A stretch of 64,000 nt of DNA from Sphingobacterium humi (lineage in GTDB: Bacteria > Bacteroidota > Bacteroidia > Sphingobacteriales > Sphingobacteriaceae), in assembly GCF_009768885.1 (NCBI RefSeq), contig NZ_WSQA01000010.1, forward strand, positions 111,068-175,067, given 5' to 3'. The notes beneath the pieces are model-generated. The model was not told the DNA's origin, made no database searches, and saw only the letters and a list, made by a program, of their open reading frames with translations. The position numbers and the translations under genes are program-made. Shown one piece after another: positions 51,663 through 59,988 of the stretch. Every line of letters starts with the position of its first letter. Within the stretch, counting starts at the first letter, position 1.

Positions 51663-52229
51663 TTAGGTTAAGCGGCGTTGCATATGCTCTTCGATATGAT
51701 GATAGAGCTGTTTGGGTTTGAGCGTACGCCAAGGGAAATTATTGAAGTACTGCCCGAAGTTGATGTAGTAGTCGATGTGGTTGGCTTCAAACTCCTGGAT
51801 CACGTGTTCTCGAAAGTTTATTCCAACAATCCAGCCATCTTCTATATCCTGAAACCATTCCTCGTAGTAGGAATCGTCAGAAGCATGAAAGTTCAATACA
51901 TTTTCGCCAACCAGAATAAACTTCTGTATGCCTTCCCCAATCATCAGGTCTATCAGCTCACGCTTCAAGATCATGATGTCGTTATAAATGGCATCGTTCC
52001 ATTCCCCAATCAGCTCCATAATACAGAAGCCTTTATCATAATCGGCATACAGCACTTTTAAGTAAAGCGTCAAGGAACCAAACTCATCCCATTGGGGATG
52101 CAGCAGAAAATTATATACTTTTTTATCGAACTCAAATTCCGAATAAACGGTTCCGTAAAAGGGACTTCGCTCATCTTCCGCAGCGATATAATCGTCGCGC
52201 CATTGGTAATATGGTTCTAATTCATGCAT
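51663..52229 (-). CDS. Uncharacterised acidic/aromatic protein
   Basis: A cytoplasmic protein of 188 residues. It is rich in Tyr, Phe, Asp and Glu, for example MHELEPYYQWRDDYIAAEDE and YYINFGQYFNNFPWRTLKPK. A middle segment, FILVGENVLNFHASDDSYYE, could be part of a Rossmann-like sheet. I do not recognise a family. It is transcribed divergently from the S41 protease and 46 bp ahead of the 51257-51613 gene. Coding potential is good (long open frame, conserved-looking composition). Confidence 0.6.
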   Translation of the reverse strand: MHELEPYYQWRDDYIAAEDERSPFYGTVYSEFEFDKKVYNFLLHPQWDEFGSLTLYLKVLYADYDKGFCIMELIGEWNDAIYNDIMILKRELIDLMIGEGIQKFILVGENVLNFHASDDSYYEEWFQDIEDGWIVGINFREHVIQEFEANHIDYYINFGQYFNNFPWRTLKPKQLYHHIEEHMQRRLT

Positions 52230-52343
52230 TGTTTGGTAAAAATATTGAAAATAGCTGAAATATTACGTAAAATCCATGTTTTTGGAGTGTTAATTGTTGA
52301 TAAATTATTCCTATATTATTATTTTAATCAAACGGTTAAGTGT

Positions 52344-52351
52344 TAATTTTG
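52344..52351 (+). promoter_or_regulatory. -7 promoter element (TAATTTTG) for the S41 protease
   Basis: TAATTTTG matches TAnnTTTG, 15 bases before the ATG at 52367. No good -33 element was found. Confidence 0.4.
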
Positions 52352-52366
52352 TTGACCAGACCATTC

Positions 52367-53968
52367 ATGCAAAAAGGAAGAACAAGGAATATTTTTGTTG
52401 CTGCCACTTATGGCGCAACCCTCTTATTAGGATTGATACTTGGACAGAACTATGCTGACCAAGAGCGTATCAGTTCTGGAGGATCCCTTATGCCTATTGG
52501 TCTCTCTGATAACAGCTATAAAGTGCAGCAGGTGGTCGACCTGATTTCTACCCGTTATGTCGATAGCATCAACATAGATTCGGTACAAAATGGCGCCATC
52601 AATCATATTATCTCCCACTTAGATCCCTACTCCTCGTTTTTAATGCCGAATGAGTCGCAGGCGCAGACGGAAATTCTCGAGGGCACCTTTGAGGGCATCG
52701 GTATGGAGTACTTCAACCTCAACGACACTTTATTGGTCGTGGGGGTTATCTCCAACGGGCCGGCAGATAAAGCCGGGTTCAAGGTTGGCGATCGGATTTT
52801 ACGCATTGGCAATCGTCAGGTTGCCGGCAATAGCGTCAGTAAAGAGGAGGTGGAGAAACTGATCCGTGGGAAACGCGGGTCGGAGGTCGAGATGTTTATC
52901 GAGCGCGATTCCATTTCCTTGCCCTTCCCCTTGAAGGCCAAGCGCGACCAAATTGCAGTCAGCTCCTTGGATGTGGCCTATATGATAGAGCCTACGGTGG
53001 CATTTATCCGCATCCGACGCTTTGGGTTAAAAACAGCCGAAGAATTTACCAATGCCATTATCGAACTGAAGAAGCAGGGCGCCAAGAACCTGATCCTGGA
53101 TCTACGGGATAACGGTGGCGGCTATTTCCATGTCGCCATTAAATTGGCCAGTGAGTTCTTTGCCGACCAGCGCTTGGTGGTCTATACCGAAGGGGCACAT
53201 GAAGCCCGTCGCGATTACCTGTCGGAAAGCAAAGGAAACTACCCCAATGGAAAGCTGGTGATACTAGTTAACGAGCGGACAGCTTCGGCCAGTGAGGTGG
53301 TGGCCGGTGCAGTGCAAGATTGGGATAGGGGATTGCTGATTGGACGACGTACCTACGGTAAAGGCATCGTGCAGGAGCTCTTTGACTTCTCCGATGGTTC
53401 CACCATTAACCTCAGCATAGCACGTTATTATACCCCATTAGGGCGCAGTATTCAACGGAAGTATTCCCCAAACTGGTCCAATATGCAAGACTTTATCTCC
53501 ATGTACAATGGCCTATGGTCTTTAGATACCACCTATGCGCATGCCAAAACCTTCCAAACCGGCTTAGGGAAGAAGCTCTTTAGCGGGGGAGGCATCGTTC
53601 CGGATATCAATATTCCGGTAGATTCCAATGAGGTTAGCCTCTTATACCAGGAGCTGGTGCAGTCCAGTTTAGTCGAGCAGTTTGTATACAGCCGCTTCAC
53701 GAAGAAACTACCGGCCTATTCCATCGAGAATTTCTTGCAAGGCTATACCCTGCCGAATTCCGAATACGTCAGCTTCATCAATTTCCTTGGCCAAAAGGGA
53801 TTGCTGATCTCCGCACGTAAGCAAATCGACCTCCACGATTTAATCCAAAGCGATATCGAAGCCTTACTCGGCCGCTATTACTTCGGACGGGAAGCCTATT
53901 TCAAAGTCAAAAACAGGTATGATTTCTTTATCGAGAAAGCCCTATCGCAGTTTAAGGTAAAAACCTAA
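52367..53968 (+). CDS. S41 family C-terminal processing protease
   Basis: A periplasmic serine protease of 533 residues. An N-terminal membrane anchor or signal (IFVAATYGATLLLGLILG) is followed by a helical lead (DLISTRYVDSINIDS), a PDZ domain (EGTFEGIGMEYF, KAGFKVGDRILRIG) and the S41 core: LILDLRDNGGGYFHVAIKLA, then LVNERTASASEVVAGAVQDW with the catalytic serine and RRTYGKGIVQELFDFSDGST with the lysine. The C-terminal region (about 410-533) is the extra helical segment seen in Bacteroidota Ctp proteins. The ATG at 52367 is preferred over a TTG upstream. Confidence 0.92.
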   Translation: MQKGRTRNIFVAATYGATLLLGLILGQNYADQERISSGGSLMPIGLSDNSYKVQQVVDLISTRYVDSINIDSVQNGAINHIISHLDPYSSFLMPNESQAQTEILEGTFEGIGMEYFNLNDTLLVVGVISNGPADKAGFKVGDRILRIGNRQVAGNSVSKEEVEKLIRGKRGSEVEMFIERDSISLPFPLKAKRDQIAVSSLDVAYMIEPTVAFIRIRRFGLKTAEEFTNAIIELKKQGAKNLILDLRDNGGGYFHVAIKLASEFFADQRLVVYTEGAHEARRDYLSESKGNYPNGKLVILVNERTASASEVVAGAVQDWDRGLLIGRRTYGKGIVQELFDFSDGSTINLSIARYYTPLGRSIQRKYSPNWSNMQDFISMYNGLWSLDTTYAHAKTFQTGLGKKLFSGGGIVPDINIPVDSNEVSLLYQELVQSSLVEQFVYSRFTKKLPAYSIENFLQGYTLPNSEYVSFINFLGQKGLLISARKQIDLHDLIQSDIEALLGRYYFGREAYFKVKNRYDFFIEKALSQFKVKT

Positions 53969-55072
53969 TTAGTTGGTCAACTGGATGTCGGCCCAAATCG
54001 GGTAATGATCCGATTGCTTTTTCTTGATGATATGGTAGTTCTTTACCGCAAACTGCTTGTCGGTAAAGATATAGTCGATCTGTAGGATAGGCAGCATCGG
54101 GAAATGCGTGACACCCCAACCTTGGCCTTGCTCCTGAAACGCATTTTTCATGTTCTTTCCAATCAGGTTAACACTGTAGGACATCGGCGTATCGTTAAAA
54201 TCACCCATCACAATTTTCGGTAAATGCGTATCCTGCATATGATCATATAATGACTCCGCCTGATTACTGCGTTGTTCAAAAGCCCATTTCAGCTTGCGGC
54301 CAACCCGCTTGGTGGCTTTTTCGTCCTCCGCCTTGCTCGCACTCGGATTCTGAATAAATTCCTTATCCTCATTCTGTAAGCCAAAGGAGCGCAGGTGCAC
54401 ATTATATACCCGAATGGTATCGCTGTTTTTAACAATGTCGGCATAGATAATCCGGTTGATGCCGTATTCATTTTTCTTGATCAAGCCGGAATTGATAATC
54501 GGATATTTCGAGAAAATAGCCTGCCCATAAGCCATATAGTCATTCTGTCGCGAGGGTGCAAAGTAATACGTGTCAAAAGCAGCCTCCTTCTTTACCGTTT
54601 CACTGAATTTCTTATTGCCTTTTATGGTGCTGTAAAACTCTTGCACACACAGTACATCGGGTTTTGTTTCGTTCACCGTTTCTATAAAACCATCTTTGGG
54701 CGCCTGATCGCTATAGGGCAACGCTTCAAACATATGCACATTGTAAGACATCACCCGAAGCATGGAATCGTTGGTCGGGTTATCCTGTTGGCTATGGAAG
54801 GTGATGTGCTGCGTCATCAGGTTCCAGCCCAAGAGAATCGCCGCCAAGGAAAACAAGGCAAACTTCGGCTTCCGAAGAATCCAATAAAAGATAAAACCAA
54901 CGTTAATCAATAAAATAGGGAGGTAGCCCAGGCCTAAAAAAGAAATGGCCCAAAAGGACTTCGGATTGATAAAAGAGGCGGAGTAACTGAGAAGGAGCCC
55001 TGCAATGGCGAAGAAATTGCCAAGCATCACGGTCTTACTGAAAAAACCTAAATTCTTTTTGTTAATTAACAT
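53969..55072 (-). CDS. Membrane-anchored endonuclease/exonuclease/phosphatase protein
   Basis: A protein of 367 residues. Three hydrophobic helices (about 10-95, including LGLGYLPILLINVGFIFYWI) precede an EEP domain with LRVMSYNVHMFE, DVLCVQEFYS, VYNVHLRSFG, KIVMGDFNDTPMSYS and the terminal QSDHYPIWADI, so all catalytic positions are present. The catalytic domain probably faces the periplasm. Its start codon shares a base with the stop of the upstream gene (inactive rhomboid), which places it in the mutL-rhomboid operon. Confidence 0.88.
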   Translation of the reverse strand: MLINKKNLGFFSKTVMLGNFFAIAGLLLSYSASFINPKSFWAISFLGLGYLPILLINVGFIFYWILRKPKFALFSLAAILLGWNLMTQHITFHSQQDNPTNDSMLRVMSYNVHMFEALPYSDQAPKDGFIETVNETKPDVLCVQEFYSTIKGNKKFSETVKKEAAFDTYYFAPSRQNDYMAYGQAIFSKYPIINSGLIKKNEYGINRIIYADIVKNSDTIRVYNVHLRSFGLQNEDKEFIQNPSASKAEDEKATKRVGRKLKWAFEQRSNQAESLYDHMQDTHLPKIVMGDFNDTPMSYSVNLIGKNMKNAFQEQGQGWGVTHFPMLPILQIDYIFTDKQFAVKNYHIIKKKQSDHYPIWADIQLTN

Positions 55073-55947
55073 TACTCTTGCTCTTCTCTGCTTACTTTAA
55101 ATAGTATCTCTTTTTCTCGTGAAGATAGACTTTCATACCCGTATTGGGAAATTTTATCTAAGATTTCATCAATAATTTCTTGATTGGGTAAATCAGCCTT
55201 ATGACTCTTATAAATAGGGCTCTTGTGGATGGTATGCACAACCCTTAATTTATTAACGGATTTGCGGGCAAAGATGCTACTGATATCGCGTCCATTTTTT
55301 AACTGCTCCATAAACAGCATCCCCCAGCCGCCAGCAATTATAAAGGCCCCGGCAGCAGGTTTGTTTATCAGCGCTAGAAAGATGAATTCAATAGCCATAT
55401 AGACGATCGCGATGGTTTGAAAGCGCACATTCCCAAAGAGGAACAGGCGAACTTCCATCTTAGGCGATAGCACCAGCAGGCTACACATTAAGGCGGCAAT
55501 GCTGAACGCATTGGTATGCATAAAGCCTTGCGGATTATTGGCAATGAGCGGGATTTGCGCCAGCCCCAAATAACTAGGCCCCCCAATCAGAACAGCCCCA
55601 AAAAAGAGGGTCAGGAATTGACGGCTGTTTAAAAAGCCCAGGAATAAATGCCCCAGCCAATACATCCACAAACTATCAAACAAGATTTTGAATAAACCCG
55701 TATATAAAAAGGGGAAAGTAAGTAGCGACCAGGGTTGGCTAATAAACTTCGTGAGGTTGGCCGGCAAGCTCAGCTTGCTCAGCAGCACATCATATAAAGG
55801 GAAATTTAGGACATTCACCTCCACCAATAAATCGCAGAGGTGTATAATGACAAACAAAAAGATTTGCGCTGATAGAATATAAGGTACCGGCGATTTACTG
55901 CTGTAGGTAGTCTTTAAAAAATCGTTCAGTGCATTCTCTTTTCTCAT
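55072..55947 (-). CDS. Rhomboid-like membrane protein lacking catalytic residues
   Basis: An integral membrane protein of 291 residues with about six helices and a soluble C-terminal tail (about 215-291). It aligns in layout with rhomboid proteases (LFKILFDSLWMYWLGHLFLG in place of the HxxxxHxxxN helix), but the GxSG segment is replaced by FMHTNAFSI (about 142-150) and no AHxxG histidine follows. It is therefore predicted to be proteolytically inactive. The tail with DEILDKISQYGYESLSSREK matches the DUF6576-like end found in Bacteroidota rhomboid relatives. It lies 7 bp from an active rhomboid gene. Confidence 0.75.
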   Translation of the reverse strand: MRKENALNDFLKTTYSSKSPVPYILSAQIFLFVIIHLCDLLVEVNVLNFPLYDVLLSKLSLPANLTKFISQPWSLLTFPFLYTGLFKILFDSLWMYWLGHLFLGFLNSRQFLTLFFGAVLIGGPSYLGLAQIPLIANNPQGFMHTNAFSIAALMCSLLVLSPKMEVRLFLFGNVRFQTIAIVYMAIEFIFLALINKPAAGAFIIAGGWGMLFMEQLKNGRDISSIFARKSVNKLRVVHTIHKSPIYKSHKADLPNQEIIDEILDKISQYGYESLSSREKEILFKVSREEQE

Positions 55948-55954
55948 GCTGGTA

Positions 55955-56671
55955 TTAATAATAATTACTGCGGCGAATTCCCCATGCTTTCAAGAGGATA
56001 AAGCCAAACAAGGCGCCTCCCACATGCGCTAAATGCGCGATGGAAGATCCGCTTTGCGAAAAACCTAAATAAACTTCAATAACAATTAAAATCGGAATAA
56101 AGTATTTCGCCTTCACCGGTACTGGTATAAACATCAAGAACAGCTCCATGTTTGGAAATAATACCGCAAAAGCTAATAATAGCCCGTAAATTGCTCCAGA
56201 TGCCCCTACCAAAGGCGTGCCATAAATCCCCGCCAAGGTGTCAAAGCTGTCTTTAGAAATCTGTAAATTCGTCGATACCCGGTCGTTCAGCATATCGAAG
56301 TTTAAAAACTGCGCCGCTTTTACCGTACCTGTGATCTGGTAAACCTCAAAAGCCTGAACCCCGTATTGTAATATCAAGGCACCAAAACCGCAGATCAGGT
56401 AATAGTTCAGGAATTTCTTGGAACCCAGCACCCGTTCGATAATCGGACCGAACATCACCAAGGAAAACATATTGAAAAAAATATGCGAGAAACTCCCATG
56501 CATAAACATATAGGTCACCGGTTGCCACATTTTAAAGAAGGGCGAATCCGGGTAAAAGATCCCAAAAAAACGAGGGGCCTGTGTAAAGATCATGGATCCC
56601 ACAAAGAAGATCAGGTTAATGATCAACAGGTTTTTCACAACAGGAGGTAAGTTCCCAAAAAAATTATTCAT
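55955..56671 (-). CDS. Rhomboid family intramembrane serine protease
   Basis: A six-helix membrane protease of 238 residues. The catalytic serine is Ser158 in LVGASGAIYGLLLA and the catalytic histidine is His216 in IAHLAHVGGALFG. The oxyanion helix has MHGSFSHIFFNMFSL (His58, His63, Asn67). A large loop between helices 3 and 4 (about 115-150) is polar. It follows mutL by 17 bp on the same strand, and the inactive relative comes next. Substrates unknown. Confidence 0.92.
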   Translation of the reverse strand: MNNFFGNLPPVVKNLLIINLIFFVGSMIFTQAPRFFGIFYPDSPFFKMWQPVTYMFMHGSFSHIFFNMFSLVMFGPIIERVLGSKKFLNYYLICGFGALILQYGVQAFEVYQITGTVKAAQFLNFDMLNDRVSTNLQISKDSFDTLAGIYGTPLVGASGAIYGLLLAFAVLFPNMELFLMFIPVPVKAKYFIPILIVIEVYLGFSQSGSSIAHLAHVGGALFGFILLKAWGIRRSNYY

Positions 56672-56688
56672 AGTAAAGGTGCTAGTTT

Positions 56689-58560
56689 CTATAATGTTTT
56701 GGCAAAGCGCTCTGCCAGTTCTTGTAAGGTATAAGTGATGATAACCGGTTTGCCATGCAGCGAAATGTTCGGCGACTCACAGGCAAATAAACGATCGATC
56801 AAATCGGCCATGGCCTCATTGTCCAGTTTACTACCCGCTTTAATGGCCGCATTTTTCGCTAAGCTTTTCGCCAGCTTCTCACGTTTGTTCAAACGCAGGT
56901 CACTCTGGTTTTTAAAATCTTCCAGCAGCTTCTCGATAATCTGACCCTCGTTCACATTTTCAAGGTCAGCAGGAATTCCATCCACAATAAAGGTCGTCTT
57001 CCCGAAGGGACGCAATTGAAAACCTAAGGATTGAATTTCCGGTAACATATCTTGTATCAAGGCAAAATCCGCCGCATTCAATTCTACGGTTTGCGGAAAT
57101 AAGCTCTGCTGGCTTAAGCCTTGGTTATTGTTCAGGTGTTGTTGAAATTGCTCAAATAGAATCCGCTCATGTGCCGCTTGCTGATCGATCAGCATAAAGC
57201 CCGAGTGAATCTGCGAAACAATATAGCGATTGTGCAATTGGAAAAATTGCTTCTTCGGCTGATCCGAGGGTTGAATAAAGCTAGCTTCCTGTGCCGGTTC
57301 TTCCGGCATTAACGGCAATTGCTGCGGTTCATCCTGCTCGGAAATCTGATACAGCGTATCCCAATTCTGGGGGATGCTGGTTTTACGCTCCAAGGCCTCC
57401 GGATAGCTGTAGGCACGACTTACCGCCGAGCGTGCACTCGGGTTTCCATCATCAAAAGGATTGAAGTTCGGATTGAAGTTGATGGTCGGGGCCTGAATTT
57501 CATCCAGCGGTTTTGGCGTAATTAGGTTGTCAAAGCCCGTTTCCTGTTCAAAATCCAGGGAAGGGGCAATGTTAAAGCGGCCTAAGGAACGCTTTACCGC
57601 CGAGCGTAAAATAGCATAGATGGCCTTATCGTCCTCGTACTTAATTTCTGTTTTCGTCGGATGTACGTTGATATCGATCTTGGCCGGATCAATATCAATA
57701 AACAACACATACAGCGGGTAAGTATCGGCCGGTAAAATCTCCTCGTAGGCATTCAATACGGCGTGGTTGAGGTAGGGGTCTTTAATAAAACGGTTGTTCA
57801 CAAAGAAAAACTGCTCGCCACGGGTTTTCTTGGCAAACTCCGGTTTGCCAATGTAGCCTTTGATGTTCAAGATGCTGGTGGTTTCTTCCACCGGAACCAA
57901 ACGCTGGTTGTAGTTATTGCCAAATAAATGGACAATACGCTGCTTCAACGTCTCCTTGGGCAAATGAAACAATTCATTGCCATCGCTGTGGAAGGAAAAG
58001 AATAGCTCCGGATGGGCAAGGGCAATACGTTGAAATTCATCAATAATATGCCTTAGCTCTACAGAATTGCTCTTTAGGAAGTTCCGGCGTGCCGGAATAT
58101 TATAAAACAGGTTTTTAACCGATATGCTGCTGCCTGCCGGGGCCTGGTCGGGGTATTGTTGCACCACCTCCGAACCTTCGATTTCCACCACGGTGCCCAA
58201 TTCATCTTCATGACGGCGGGTGCGAAGTTCCACGTGCGCAATCGCCGCAATGGAAGCCATCGCTTCCCCACGGAAACCCATCGTGCGAATGGCGAAAAGA
58301 TCCTCCGCCTTGCGGATCTTGGAGGTCGCATGGCGCTCAAAACAAAGGCGCGCATCGGTCACACTCATCCCACATCCGTTGTCCATCACCTGGATCAAGG
58401 ATTTCCCCGCATCTTTAATAATAAGTTTTATCTGGTCTGCTCCCGCATCAATAGCGTTTTCCATCATCTCCTTTACCGCCGAGGCCGGCCGTTGCACTAC
58501 CTCACCTGCTGCAATTTGATTCGCTACGGAATCCGGAAGCAATTGAATAATATCCGACAT
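56689..58560 (-). CDS. mutL: DNA mismatch repair protein MutL
   Basis: A protein of 623 residues. The GHKL ATPase N-terminus is clear: IAAGEVVQRPASAVKEMMEN, DNGCGM, ATSKI and FRGEAMASIAAIAHVEL. The C-terminal dimerisation domain contains LIDQQAAHERILFEQF, in place of the endonuclease-type DQHAxxE, and FACESPNISLHGKPV where CPHGRP is expected. The changed zinc-site residues suggest either altered or absent nicking activity, though this reading is tentative. The start at 58560 is chosen because a -7 element ends six bases upstream. Confidence 0.93.
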   Translation of the reverse strand: MSDIIQLLPDSVANQIAAGEVVQRPASAVKEMMENAIDAGADQIKLIIKDAGKSLIQVMDNGCGMSVTDARLCFERHATSKIRKAEDLFAIRTMGFRGEAMASIAAIAHVELRTRRHEDELGTVVEIEGSEVVQQYPDQAPAGSSISVKNLFYNIPARRNFLKSNSVELRHIIDEFQRIALAHPELFFSFHSDGNELFHLPKETLKQRIVHLFGNNYNQRLVPVEETTSILNIKGYIGKPEFAKKTRGEQFFFVNNRFIKDPYLNHAVLNAYEEILPADTYPLYVLFIDIDPAKIDINVHPTKTEIKYEDDKAIYAILRSAVKRSLGRFNIAPSLDFEQETGFDNLITPKPLDEIQAPTINFNPNFNPFDDGNPSARSAVSRAYSYPEALERKTSIPQNWDTLYQISEQDEPQQLPLMPEEPAQEASFIQPSDQPKKQFFQLHNRYIVSQIHSGFMLIDQQAAHERILFEQFQQHLNNNQGLSQQSLFPQTVELNAADFALIQDMLPEIQSLGFQLRPFGKTTFIVDGIPADLENVNEGQIIEKLLEDFKNQSDLRLNKREKLAKSLAKNAAIKAGSKLDNEAMADLIDRLFACESPNISLHGKPVIITYTLQELAERFAKTL

Positions 58561-58566
58561 AGACCA

Positions 58567-58574
58567 CAAAGTTA
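58567..58574 (-). promoter_or_regulatory. mutL -7 promoter element (TAACTTTG)
   Basis: Minus strand TAACTTTG ends six bases before the mutL ATG at 58560; a leaderless transcript of the mutL-rhomboid-EEP operon is likely. Confidence 0.5.
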
Positions 58575-58635
58575 ACAAAAATGATGCTAATCATTCCCTT
58601 AATTCCACCCTGGCCCCGCCATTTCTAAAAAAATA

Positions 58636-58660
58636 AAAGCCGTAGCATCGCTACGGCTTT
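58636..58660 (-). terminator. Intrinsic terminator of the lysine operon
   Basis: AAAGCCGTAGC and GCTACGGCTTT form a perfect 11-bp stem with an ATC loop. On the minus strand a T-rich stretch follows, so it ends the lat transcript ahead of mutL. Confidence 0.85.
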
Positions 58661-58691
58661 CGGGTAATCGAGTTTTGATCCGTAGATCTGC

Positions 58692-59981
58692 TTATTTTAA
58701 AATCTTATCGATAATGGCAATCGCCTGATCTATATCTTCTTTGCTCACCGTTAGGTGCGGACGGAAGCGGATACTACGCTCGCCACAACCTAAAATCAGC
58801 ATCTTTTCTTCCATGGCGCGCTTCACAAAAGCATCGCGTTCCTGCTCGGTCGGCAGGTCGAAAGCGCAAAGTAAGCCGCGGCCACGAACAGCGCTGATTA
58901 CCGGGTGTTTTTCCGCTAAAATCTGCAATTGCTCTTGCAGGTAAGTGCCCATAATGGCCGACTTCTCCACCAGGTTTTCCTGTTCAATAATTTCCAATAT
59001 TAAACGGAAACGAACCATGTCTACCAAGTTACCACCGAAGGTCGAGTTGATGCGGCTGGATTCTTTGAATACATGATGCTCTACGCGGTCAAATTTCTCA
59101 CGGTTCGCAATTAAGCCACATACCTGGGTTTTCTTACCGAAGGCAACTACATCCGGTACAATACCAAAATGCTGGTAGCACCACATTTTTCCGGTCATCG
59201 CAATACCGGTTTGCACCTCATCCATAATCAAGATGATGTCATTGCGATCACAGATGTCACGCAATGCCTGGAAAAACTCCTTGCGGAAGTGGTTGTCACC
59301 GCCCTCTGCTTGAATAGGCTCCAGAATTAAACAGGCAATATCGTTCGGGTTTTGCGCAATAGCGTTTTCAATTTCACGAATCGCTTGCGCCTCCGCTTGT
59401 ATAGTGGCATTCACCGACTCTTCAGTCAATGGGAAGTTTAATTTCGGGTTGCTGATGCGCGGCCAGTTGAATTTTGGAAAGTACATATACTTACGCGGAT
59501 CCTTGGTGTTTGTCAATGATAGCGTATAGCCTGTACGGCCGTGGAAGGCCTGCTTAAAGTGAATCACCTGGCTGGCTTCCTGCTCTATTCCTTTTTGTAG
59601 GTTGATGCGGGTTTTCCAGTCGAAGGCCGCCTTTAGCGCATTCTCTACCGCTAAACCGCCACCATCGATAAAAAAGCAATAGCTTAATTCTTGCGGAATA
59701 CTTACGCGTTCAAAGGCGTCTAAGAAATCGGCGTATTCCTTCGGGTAAATATCCGAGAGGGCAAGCTTATTGATGGATGCCGCTTTTAGCGCATCGGCAT
59801 GTTGTAAAATATAAGGATGGTTGTAACCTACTGGCGAAGAAGCAAACATACTGAACATATCCAGGTAGGCATTGTTTTCTTCATCAACAATGTAAGAACC
59901 ATGGGATTTCTCTAAATCGATAACCATAGGAAGGCCATCGGCTAAAATATGTTTTGCTAAGCGTTGGTGTGTATTTTTCAT
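58692..59981 (-). CDS. lat: L-lysine 6-aminotransferase
   Basis: A PLP-dependent class III aminotransferase of 429 residues that moves the epsilon-amino group of lysine to 2-oxoglutarate. Visible features are FSMFASSPVGYNHPYI near residue 43, QAFHGRTGYTLSLTNT (substrate/PLP region), LILEPIQAEGGDNHFR, LIMDEVQTGIAMTGKMW (PLP-binding Asp254) and VAFGKKTQVCG with the Schiff-base lysine at 283 or 284. These match lysine epsilon-aminotransferases rather than GABA or ornithine enzymes. It starts 7 bp after the dehydrogenase gene ends. The start at 59981 is preferred to an upstream extension inside that gene. Confidence 0.92.
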   Translation of the reverse strand: MKNTHQRLAKHILADGLPMVIDLEKSHGSYIVDEENNAYLDMFSMFASSPVGYNHPYILQHADALKAASINKLALSDIYPKEYADFLDAFERVSIPQELSYCFFIDGGGLAVENALKAAFDWKTRINLQKGIEQEASQVIHFKQAFHGRTGYTLSLTNTKDPRKYMYFPKFNWPRISNPKLNFPLTEESVNATIQAEAQAIREIENAIAQNPNDIACLILEPIQAEGGDNHFRKEFFQALRDICDRNDIILIMDEVQTGIAMTGKMWCYQHFGIVPDVVAFGKKTQVCGLIANREKFDRVEHHVFKESSRINSTFGGNLVDMVRFRLILEIIEQENLVEKSAIMGTYLQEQLQILAEKHPVISAVRGRGLLCAFDLPTEQERDAFVKRAMEEKMLILGCGERSIRFRPHLTVSKEDIDQAIAIIDKILK

Positions 59982-59988
59982 AATGGGT

